Part shown: positions 7,843 through 13,237 of the stretch, piece after piece | How the letters are laid out: every line of letters starts with the position of its first letter | How positions within the stretch are numbered: position 1 is the first letter of the stretch | NCBI GenBank assembly: GCA_937892255.1 | Contig: CALAUL010000087.1 | Span: forward strand, 1-13,237 | Source of the DNA: an uncultured Bacteroidales bacterium | GTDB taxonomy: Bacteria > Bacteroidota > Bacteroidia > Bacteroidales > Marinilabiliaceae | Length of the DNA stretch: 13,237 nucleotides | Direction of reading: 5' to 3' | The notes under the pieces: model-generated | Told to the model about the DNA's origin: nothing | The model's input: only the letters and a program-made list of their open reading frames with translations | Database searches by the model: none | Made by a program: the position numbers and the translations under genes

Positions 7843-7892
7843 CACGATTCTAAAAGAACAAGAATAGTATTAAATAATAAACACCATAAAAA

Positions 7893-8639
7893 ATGAAATT
7901 GTTAGAAGGAAAGACAGCCATCATCACCGGTGCTGCACGTGGCATTGGCAAGGCAATCGCTCTCAAGTTTGCAGAACAAGGAGCAAACATTGCATTCACA
8001 GACTTGAACATTGACGAGAATGCACAGAACACAGAAAAAGAGATTGCAGCATTTGGTGTTAAAGTGAAAGGTTACGCTTCAAACGCCGCTGACTTTGAGC
8101 AGACACATGCTGTTGTTGCAGAGATACAGAAGGACTTCGGCAGTGTTGACATCTTGGTTAACAATGCTGGCATCACAAAAGACGGTCTTATGATGCGTAT
8201 GTCAGAGGCACAGTGGGACGCAGTCATCAACGTTAACTTGAAGTCTGCATTCAACTTCATTCACGCTTGTACACCTATCATGGCAAAGCAGCGTAAGGGC
8301 AGCATCATCAACATGAGTTCTGTTGTTGGCGTACACGGCAACGCAGGACAGAGCAACTATTCTGCCTCTAAAGCAGGTATGATAGGTCTTGCTAAGTCTA
8401 TAGCTAATGAAATGGGTTCTCGCGGCATACGTGCAAACGCTATTGCTCCGGGCTTCATCATCACAGAGATGACAGCACAGCTTCCGGACGCTGTTAAGGA
8501 GGAGTGGAACAAGAAAATTCCATTGCGTCGTGGTGGTACACCTGAAGATGTTGCAGACCTCTGCGTATTCCTGGGTAGCGACATGTCATCATACATTACA
8601 GGACAGGTTATACAGGTTGACGGTGGTATGAATATGTAA
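7893..8639 (+). CDS. fabG: 3-oxoacyl-[acyl-carrier-protein] reductase
   Basis: This 248-residue short-chain dehydrogenase/reductase has the full classical motif set. The nucleotide-binding TGxxxGxG is at 12-19 (TGAARGIG), NNAG at 90-93, and the catalytic tetrad is N115, S143, Y156 and K160 (YSASK). The C terminus GQVIQVDGGMNM is typical of FabG. It should reduce 3-oxoacyl-ACP to 3-hydroxyacyl-ACP in fatty acid elongation in the cytoplasm. D37 at the end of the second beta strand (AFTDLN) is the position where Asp normally favours NADH over NADPH, whereas E. coli FabG uses NADPH; the cofactor is therefore uncertain. The gene stands alone between its own promoter and an intrinsic terminator. 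Another SDR function cannot be fully excluded, but the match to Bacteroidetes FabG is strong. Confidence 0.93.
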   Translation: MKLLEGKTAIITGAARGIGKAIALKFAEQGANIAFTDLNIDENAQNTEKEIAAFGVKVKGYASNAADFEQTHAVVAEIQKDFGSVDILVNNAGITKDGLMMRMSEAQWDAVINVNLKSAFNFIHACTPIMAKQRKGSIINMSSVVGVHGNAGQSNYSASKAGMIGLAKSIANEMGSRGIRANAIAPGFIITEMTAQLPDAVKEEWNKKIPLRRGGTPEDVADLCVFLGSDMSSYITGQVIQVDGGMNM

Positions 8640-8660
8640 AAACGTTTTATCAGATATTAC

Positions 8661-8695
8661 ACGAGTCGGAAGCATACTTCCGGCTCGTATTTTTT
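8661..8695 (+). terminator. Intrinsic terminator after fabG
   Basis: ACGAGTCGGAAG (8661-8672) pairs with CTTCCGGCTCGT (8677-8688) over 12 positions including one G-T pair, with a CATA loop, followed by six T residues at 8690-8695. It lies 22 bp after the fabG stop codon. Confidence 0.93.
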
Positions 8696-8851
8696 GTGGG
8701 GAGGAAACTTACCTATTAACGAAATTCAAAACACGAAAAGTGCCGTTTTCTACCAAATATTTATGGTGGCTTTGTAGTATCCACAAAATACAAATACAAC
8801 AAAATAAGAGTTTTTTAACGGTTAAGAGTACAGATTATCTATAAATACAAC

Positions 8852-8859
8852 TATATTTG
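8852..8859 (+). promoter_or_regulatory. Putative -7 element of the Cys/His-rich protein operon
   Basis: TATATTTG matches TAnnTTTG. Transcription would start at about 8864-8868, on top of the ATG at 8866. Either the message is leaderless or translation starts at the second ATG (8902). No clear -33 element precedes it. Confidence 0.45.
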
Positions 8860-8901
8860 CAACCGATGAGAGACAAAATACACATAGTACGTTGTATAGG
8901 C

Positions 8902-9309
8902 ATGGCTTTGACATCACTGATGTTGCTTGTCGTAATGGGGATTGCAATTATCGGTCTCCAACAAGTTGGACATACATGTTGTCACGGTAGCCATGTGGAC
9001 GTTACCGTAGTCGGAATAGACGACTTATCATTGTGTATGGACAATCATGAGACAGATTGTCATTGTCACAAACATAGTTGTCCGTCGTCTGATAAAAAAG
9101 AACAGAGCGAAGTGTTAAAACTCGACTTCGACACACTTATAGAAAACATCGTAAAGTGCATTCCGATCTTTGTTGATACAGTAGAAACAGAGCATATATG
9201 TGTTATATGCTTAAATCTGTGTAAACCTGAACTTTTCACACTATTTGCTCCGCCATTACACCAAAATCCTGATGATTGGCAATCGGTAAGCGGAGTTTTC
9301 ATCATTTAG
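8902..9309 (+). CDS. Small Cys/His-rich exported or membrane-anchored protein, probable metal binding
   Basis: From the ATG at 8902 this is 135 residues; an in-frame ATG at 8866 would add 12 (MRDKIHIVRCIG), and a TTG further up is dismissed. The N terminus MALTSLMLLVVMGIAIIGL is a hydrophobic signal or anchor segment, so the rest should be periplasmic. That part is rich in metal-ligand residues: GHTCCHGSH, the cluster HETDCHCHKHSC in the middle, and EHICVICLNLC towards the end. The mature region holds ten Cys and nine His. I do not recognise a named family. Short His/Cys-rich proteins are found before TonB receptor/HMA gene pairs in Bacteroidetes, and the same order is seen here, so a role in binding or sensing a soft metal such as copper is a reasonable inference. 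The receptor gene follows after a 149-bp gap. Confidence 0.72.
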   Translation: MALTSLMLLVVMGIAIIGLQQVGHTCCHGSHVDVTVVGIDDLSLCMDNHETDCHCHKHSCPSSDKKEQSEVLKLDFDTLIENIVKCIPIFVDTVETEHICVICLNLCKPELFTLFAPPLHQNPDDWQSVSGVFII

Positions 9310-9321
9310 CCTTTGTCGAAA

Positions 9322-9409
9322 GACAACCACTTCAAAGATGGTTGTCGAATCTCACATCTATGTCCGTCTCATAGACGGTGACATACATGTGTAGAATGTT
9401 GTATCTACA
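9322..9409 (+). repeat. Three consecutive inverted repeats in the leader before the TonB receptor gene
   Basis: Three perfect short hairpins follow each other: GACAACCA/TGGTTGTC (9322-9329 and 9339-9346, 9-nt loop), CCGTCT/AGACGG (9364-9369 and 9373-9378, 3-nt loop) and TGTAGA/TCTACA (9390-9395 and 9404-9409, 8-nt loop). None ends in a T run, so they do not look like plain terminators. They may form a structured intercistronic region that sets relative expression or mRNA stability, or be operator sites. Confidence 0.5.
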
Positions 9410-9458
9410 TAAAACGATACACATCACACATCAGGTAAAACAAAACAAAGGTATATCA

Positions 9459-11666
9459 ATGAGACTCATTTTAATTATAGCATTCATAATGTCATGTGTC
9501 GGAGTATCGGCACAAATAGTCAGTGGAAAAGTCGTTGTAACAGAAGAAGGTAACCAAACGCCCCTTGTCGGTGCAACGGTCATTTGGGCAGGCACTTCAA
9601 AAGGCACAGTGACAGACTTTGACGGCAACTTCTCCCTGGAACGCACAACCGAGACAGATATGCTCGTAGCCAACTACGTAGGATACAATGCAGATACCAT
9701 CATCGTTGGAGAACTTACAGAGGTAGAGTTTAACCTAAAAGGCGTCTCGCTCGACGAAGTAGCAGTGCGAGGACGTAAAGCCGGCACTTCTCTCAACCGC
9801 ATGACTGCTCTCACACGCATAGACATATCATCAGCCGAACTATGCAAAGCCGCATGTTGCAACTTAGGCGAGAGCTTTGAAACAAACGCCTCGGTAGACG
9901 TCAACTATGCCGACGCAGCGACAGGAGCACGCACTATACAAATGCTCGGACTATCAGGACGTTACGTACAGATGCTTACCGAAAATATCGCCAACCTGCG
10001 AGGTTTAGCGGCACCCTTCGGTCTGAGCTATGTCCCCGGTCCATGGATGGACGGCATACAAGTCTCAAAAGGTGTTGGCACCGTTGTCAACGGCTATGAG
10101 GCTTTCACTGGGCAGATAAACATAGAGTTTAAAAAGCCCATATCAGAAGAATTAGTAGCTGTAAATCTCTTCGGCTCGTCGGCAGGCAGAGCCGAGATAA
10201 ACGCCAACACAGCATTGCGCGTAACAGACAAACTGACAACAGCATTTATCGTCAATGCTTCACAAGACTACATGTCAATGGACGAAAACGATGATAACTT
10301 CCGCGACGAACCACAAACAAAGCAAATCAACCTCCTCAATCGTTGGAATTACCATTCTGACGCCTACACATGGCAACTTGTTGTCAAAACTCTTAACGAG
10401 GAACGCATGAGCGGACACGTCGATTTCGACAGCAAGACACCTTCCAACGAACTCTACGGTGTCTACATTAAAACCGACAGAGTAGAGAGCTGGATGAAAA
10501 ACGGATTTATCTTCTCCGATGAAACAAATTTAGGCATCACGACAAGTTATATCTATCACAACCAACACTCATTCTTCGGACAAAAGAGCTACGACGGAAC
10601 GCAACATAGCTACAATATCAACCTCATCTTCAACAACAACTGGGGAGAACGTCACGCACTGCATGCCGGAGTCAGTTCGCAAGGTGATATGGTGAGTGAA
10701 CGTGTCGGCTTCTCGACAACAGACAAACGAAGCTACTCCATCAACGACATATCAGCAGGTATCTTCGGACAATACACATACAAACTCGACACACGACTAT
10801 CTGTCATTGCCGGTTTGCGTCTCGACTGGAGCAACCAATATGACGTCTTTGTCACACCACGTCTGCATGTACGTTATGCCCCATGGGAGAAGACAATCAT
10901 ACGAATGGCCTTAGGAAAAGGCTATCGCACCGGATATATATTTGCAGAAAACAACTATATGCTCGGTTCTGCCCGTCAGTGGGAAATAGAAGAAGCCTAC
11001 GGTCAAGAGATGGCTTGGAACATGGGAGTCAACATCACCCAATATGTCGATCTCTGGGGCAACGAACTCATGCTCAACGCCGAATATTACCGCACGCAAT
11101 TCCTCGAACAGATGATAATGGATACCGACAACTCTCCTCGTAGTTTGTTCGCACATTTCTCTGATGATAAGTCATACGCCAACAACATACAGATAGAAGG
11201 CAAATATTCGCCCTTCAGAGGCATGGAAGTCACAGTAGCATACCGATGGAATGAAGCAAAACAAACCCTCGGCGGCCAATTCAGACAACGTCCCCTTGTC
11301 AGCGAATACAAAGGTCTCGTTACACTCTCCTATGCCACACCTCTGAAGAAGTGGCAGTTTGACATGAACACGCAGCTTAACGGCGGAGGTCGTATCCCCA
11401 CCACAGCAGGCAATCCTGAACCTTACAAAAGAGCAGAACGCTTCGACCCATATCAAGTCTTTAACGGGCAGATAACAAAATATTTCCGCACATGGAGCAT
11501 CTACGCAGGCGTGGAAAACATAGGAAACTTCACTCAAAAGAACCCTATCATAGCCGGCGACAAACCTTATGGCGAATATTTCGACGCCTCAATGATATGG
11601 GGACCACTCATGAGCCGCAAATTCTATGTAGGTCTGCGTTGGAGCATGGACAGAAAAGAAGATTAA
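9459..11666 (+). CDS. TonB-dependent receptor, probable copper or related metal uptake
   Basis: The ATG at 9459 is chosen because it starts a clean signal peptide, MRLILIIAFIMSCVGVSA|Q; the frame stays open upstream but adds an unlikely sequence. The product is 735 residues: a carboxypeptidase-regulatory-like domain (about 20-95; SGKVVV...PLVGATVIWAG...GTVTDFDGNFSL), a plug domain (about 110-225; ARTIQMLGLSGRYVQMLTEN, GPWMDGIQVSKG, NGYEAFTGQINIEFKKP), then an outer-membrane beta barrel. A C129xxxC133C134 motif (ELCKAACCNLGESFETN) lies at the plug's start; I know it from the Bacteroidetes receptor group encoded beside HMA-domain proteins. It should move a metal ion or metal complex into the periplasm using TonB-ExbBD energy. 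An HMA protein gene follows 27 bp later and a Cys/His-rich protein gene precedes it. Copper is favoured by the HMA partner, but zinc or a metallophore is not excluded. Confidence 0.92.
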   Translation: MRLILIIAFIMSCVGVSAQIVSGKVVVTEEGNQTPLVGATVIWAGTSKGTVTDFDGNFSLERTTETDMLVANYVGYNADTIIVGELTEVEFNLKGVSLDEVAVRGRKAGTSLNRMTALTRIDISSAELCKAACCNLGESFETNASVDVNYADAATGARTIQMLGLSGRYVQMLTENIANLRGLAAPFGLSYVPGPWMDGIQVSKGVGTVVNGYEAFTGQINIEFKKPISEELVAVNLFGSSAGRAEINANTALRVTDKLTTAFIVNASQDYMSMDENDDNFRDEPQTKQINLLNRWNYHSDAYTWQLVVKTLNEERMSGHVDFDSKTPSNELYGVYIKTDRVESWMKNGFIFSDETNLGITTSYIYHNQHSFFGQKSYDGTQHSYNINLIFNNNWGERHALHAGVSSQGDMVSERVGFSTTDKRSYSINDISAGIFGQYTYKLDTRLSVIAGLRLDWSNQYDVFVTPRLHVRYAPWEKTIIRMALGKGYRTGYIFAENNYMLGSARQWEIEEAYGQEMAWNMGVNITQYVDLWGNELMLNAEYYRTQFLEQMIMDTDNSPRSLFAHFSDDKSYANNIQIEGKYSPFRGMEVTVAYRWNEAKQTLGGQFRQRPLVSEYKGLVTLSYATPLKKWQFDMNTQLNGGGRIPTTAGNPEPYKRAERFDPYQVFNGQITKYFRTWSIYAGVENIGNFTQKNPIIAGDKPYGEYFDASMIWGPLMSRKFYVGLRWSMDRKED

Positions 11667-11693
11667 TAACAAACAAATAAAACATACACTATT

Positions 11694-11990
11694 ATGAAAA
11701 GTATAGTAAAAACGCTTATCATGTCATTGATATTGGCAGTTTCGGTATCAGTGACAGCACAACAGAAAGAGCCAAAGAATGCCACTGTTGTCATCAGCGC
11801 AGAGATAGACTGCGACAACTGCAAAAAGAAAATAGAGAAGAATATAGCCTTCGAAAAAGGTGTAAAAGACTTGAAAGTTGACTTATCTACAAAGACTGTC
11901 ACCATCACCTATCGAACTGACAAGACAACACCCGATGCTCTCGTTGCAGCTATAACAAAACTCGGATATAAGGCATCGGTAAAAAAATAA
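11694..11990 (+). CDS. Periplasmic HMA-domain metallochaperone
   Basis: The product is 98 residues: a signal peptide (MKSIVKTLIMSLILAVSVSVTA|QQ) and one heavy-metal-associated domain of about 70 residues. The metal site is C40xxC43 (EIDCDNCKKKIE), followed by the usual helix, the strands VKDLKVDLSTKTVTITY, and the closing helix and strand PDALVAAITKLGYKA. The Met-Thr before the first Cys in classic copper chaperones is replaced by Ile-Asp, as often in Bacteroidetes members. It probably binds Cu(I) or a similar ion brought in by the receptor encoded 27 bp upstream and hands it on. The family and export are clear; the metal is inferred. A hairpin 56 bp after the stop probably ends the operon. 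Confidence 0.92.
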   Translation: MKSIVKTLIMSLILAVSVSVTAQQKEPKNATVVISAEIDCDNCKKKIEKNIAFEKGVKDLKVDLSTKTVTITYRTDKTTPDALVAAITKLGYKASVKK

Positions 11991-12045
11991 AGCAACTTCT
12001 ATATATTGCGAATGAAGCCGAAAGAGGATTGAAACACACTGTAGA

Positions 12046-12073
12046 TAGAGGAGAGGCAACAGACTCTCCTCTA
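12046..12073 (+). terminator. Hairpin ending the receptor-HMA operon
   Basis: TAGAGGAGAG (12046-12055) and CTCTCCTCTA (12064-12073) form a perfect 10-bp stem with an 8-nt loop, 56 bp after the HMA gene stop. There is no long T run after it, so it may act as a transcript-stabilising 3' end or a non-canonical terminator. Confidence 0.6.
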
Positions 12074-12242
12074 CCTTCCTGAGTATTGCGATTTAAGAAC
12101 TGCATTAGGTTAGGACAAATAAACATTGCTACAAGAAAAAGGGTTTTAGACAACCATTATACTCCATTTAGCGTACACAAACGCAAGGTGAAAATAATTA
12201 TCCATAACAATGCTCTTAAATTGTCTGTGAATGCAACGACAA

Positions 12243-12272
12243 GGGATTATATAAAAGGTGAGTCATAATCCC
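12243..12272. promoter_or_regulatory. Inverted repeat, candidate enhancer-binding site of the sigma-54 promoter
   Basis: GGGATTAT (12243-12250) and ATAATCCC (12265-12272) are perfect inverted arms with centres 22 bp apart, about two helical turns. The dyad centre lies about 94 bp before the predicted sigma-54 start site, the usual place for an activator dimer to bind and loop to the polymerase. Confidence 0.45.
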
Positions 12273-12303
12273 AATACATGACAGAACTATTATTAGATCG
12301 CTC

Positions 12304-12320
12304 TGTAACAATACGTTACA
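12304..12320. promoter_or_regulatory. TGTAAC-N5-GTTACA inverted repeat just upstream of the sigma-54 promoter
   Basis: TGTAAC (12304-12309) and GTTACA (12315-12320) form a 6-5-6 dyad, the same architecture as NtrC-type sites. Its centre is about 39 bp before the predicted start, unusually close for an activator; a repressor or second regulator is possible. Confidence 0.4.
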
Positions 12321-12324
12321 ATTC

Positions 12325-12340
12325 TGGCACGTTTTTTGCA
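12325..12340 (+). promoter_or_regulatory. Sigma-54 (RpoN) promoter, -24/-12 type
   Basis: The sequence TGGCACG-TTTT-TTGCA fits the sigma-54 consensus TGGCACG-N4-TTGCW exactly, preceded by C as in the extended YTGGCACG. The GG (12326-12327) and GC (12338-12339) pairs have the required 10 bases between them. Transcription should begin near 12351 and run toward the YfiR-like gene at 12657, leaving a leader of about 306 nt in which no convincing gene is seen. Initiation would need RpoN and an ATP-hydrolysing enhancer-binding activator, neither encoded here. Confidence 0.8.
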
Positions 12341-12612
12341 TGTATATTAGTTGAGAATGAAATAATGAGGCACAATAGGATATTGGTTCAGTTGTAAAAA
12401 AGCCGATATTATTAACACTTTTTAACTACAACAATAAAGACAAAACAACCAAAAATATAACAAATAAAGGCAATAACATCAAAAAAACGTAGTAATAAAG
12501 CGGACTTCAGTTTCACAAAAGGATACAATATTGGACTTAACTGCAAATGTTTCCAATTGTTAAATACACTTTATTTTAACTAAACTGACATAAATGTATA
12601 AGAACATTGTCC

Positions 12613-12620
12613 TATTTTTG
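12613..12620 (+). promoter_or_regulatory. Possible second promoter -7 element before the YfiR-like gene
   Basis: TATTTTTG fits TAnnTTTG and would give a start near 12627, about 30 nt before the ATG at 12657. No good -33 element is present and the region is A/T-rich, so this may be chance. Confidence 0.3.
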
Positions 12621-12656
12621 CGCCTTGAGTTTATTAATTACCATAAAAACAAAACC

Positions 12657-13160
12657 ATGAAGAAGTTATTTCTTATAGGCATGTTGATAGTTGTTTGTAG
12701 CTTGGTTAATGCACAAATGTCGAAATTCCAAGCTTTATACATCTATAACTTTGCCAAAAACATCGGATGGCCAACAGAAGATTTGTCAAAAGACTTGGTC
12801 ATCACCGTTGTTGGTGACAATGAATTGTCATCAGAACTTACGACTCTTGCAAAGACAAAGGGCGTCGGCGCAAGAAAAGTAACTGTCAAGACAGCAGCAA
12901 CTGCAGCAGGTCTTCCTAAATCAGACATCATCTACTTAGGAGAGTCAAAAGGTGGTCTTATCGGACAACTTGTCTCTGCTCAATCTGGGAACAAAGTCCT
13001 CATTGTCAGTGGCAAAAAAGGACATTGTGCCAATGGTGCCGGTATAGCCTTTACTTCGACAGGAGGTAAATTAGGCTTTGAGATTTCTCAAAAGAACATC
13101 AACAAGACAGGACTTACTGTATCACAAAAGTTGCTTAGCTTAGGAACTGAGGTTTACTAA
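12657..13160 (+). CDS. YfiR/DUF4154-family periplasmic protein
   Basis: The ATG at 12657 starts a signal peptide, MKKLFLIGMLIVVCSLVNA|Q, giving 167 residues; an in-frame ATG at 12594 would add a non-signal stretch and is not chosen. The mature part shows the YfiR pattern: KFQALYIYNFAKNIGWP near its start, ITVVGDNELSSEL, a central SDIIYLGES, and the C-terminal GKLGFEISQKNINKTGLTVSQKLLSLG. In Pseudomonas YfiR is a periplasmic repressor of the diguanylate cyclase YfiN. From general recollection, Bacteroidetes relatives often lie beside membrane histidine kinases and sigma-54 activators, so an input role for an envelope-sensing kinase is more likely here. The sigma-54 promoter upstream agrees with that. 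Another signal-peptide gene follows 20 bp after the stop, probably in the same operon. Confidence 0.85.
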   Translation: MKKLFLIGMLIVVCSLVNAQMSKFQALYIYNFAKNIGWPTEDLSKDLVITVVGDNELSSELTTLAKTKGVGARKVTVKTAATAAGLPKSDIIYLGESKGGLIGQLVSAQSGNKVLIVSGKKGHCANGAGIAFTSTGGKLGFEISQKNINKTGLTVSQKLLSLGTEVY

Positions 13161-13180
13161 AATTAAATTACACAAAAGAA

Positions 13181-13237
13181 ATGAAACAAAAAATCACTCT
13201 GATCTTGGCATTGATTCTTGCTTTTGTAAGTATCAAT
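13181..13237 (+). CDS. Start of an exported or membrane protein, cut by the window edge
   Basis: Only the first 19 codons are present: MKQKITLILALILAFVSIN, a positively charged start and hydrophobic core typical of a signal peptide or first membrane segment. It lies 20 bp after the YfiR-like gene on the same strand, so probably the same operon. The function cannot be told from this; a sensor kinase or an exported partner of the YfiR-like protein would fit. Confidence 0.65.
   Translation, partial: MKQKITLILALILAFVSIN

Noticed and set aside
9310..9458. Cobalamin riboswitch before the TonB receptor
   Set aside because: No B12-box-like sequence or matching architecture is present; the hairpins are short and unrelated.
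12397..12423. AAAAAG/CTTTTT hairpin as a terminator of a sigma-54 small RNA
   Set aside because: The stem is only A-T rich with a 15-nt loop, too weak to call in this A/T-rich stretch.
12594..12656. Longer start for the YfiR-like protein
   Set aside because: The added residues MYKNIVLFLRLEF precede an already complete signal peptide and overlap the putative -7 element.

Overview
The window is chromosomal DNA from a member of the Bacteroidetes, most likely order Bacteroidales and perhaps a Prevotella-like genus. Several things point there: TonB-dependent receptors with N-terminal carboxypeptidase-regulatory-like domains, the absence of Shine-Dalgarno-like sequences before clear start codons, several matches to the Bacteroidetes -7 promoter element TAnnTTTG, and FabG, UvrA and HMA proteins of Bacteroidetes type. 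The genus is an inference. No tRNA, rRNA, CRISPR array, insertion sequence or phage gene was seen.

Layout. (1) 1-3074: the 5' part of a TonB-dependent receptor gene on the minus strand, divergent from a response regulator/histidine kinase pair on the plus strand. The kinase sensor domain and 11-bp-spaced direct repeats in the shared upstream region suggest a PhoB/PhoR-type system that may control the receptor. The receptor gene carries an apparent one-base frameshift inside its signal peptide. (2) 3236-7760, minus strand: a gene for a secreted alkaline-phosphatase-superfamily protein followed 55 bp later by uvrA. The phosphatase-like protein keeps the fold signature but has lost nearly all expected metal ligands and the nucleophile, so it looks like a pseudoenzyme. 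(3) 7893-8695: fabG with its own Bacteroidetes-type promoter and an intrinsic terminator. (4) 8902-12073: a likely metal-handling operon of a Cys/His-rich membrane-anchored or secreted protein, a TonB-dependent receptor with a CxxxCC motif before or in its plug domain, and a periplasmic HMA-domain metallochaperone, ending at a strong hairpin. Copper is the most likely substrate, by family association. (5) 12074-13237: a long non-coding stretch holding a near-consensus sigma-54 promoter with two inverted repeats upstream, then a YfiR/DUF4154-family periplasmic protein and the first 19 codons of another exported protein.

How the genes fit together. The two receptor loci are nutrient or metal import systems across the outer membrane: one under two-component control (phosphate starvation is the leading guess), the other a self-contained metal uptake module. 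The right edge looks like the start of a sigma-54-controlled envelope signalling operon. uvrA (nucleotide excision repair) and fabG (fatty acid elongation) are housekeeping genes between them.
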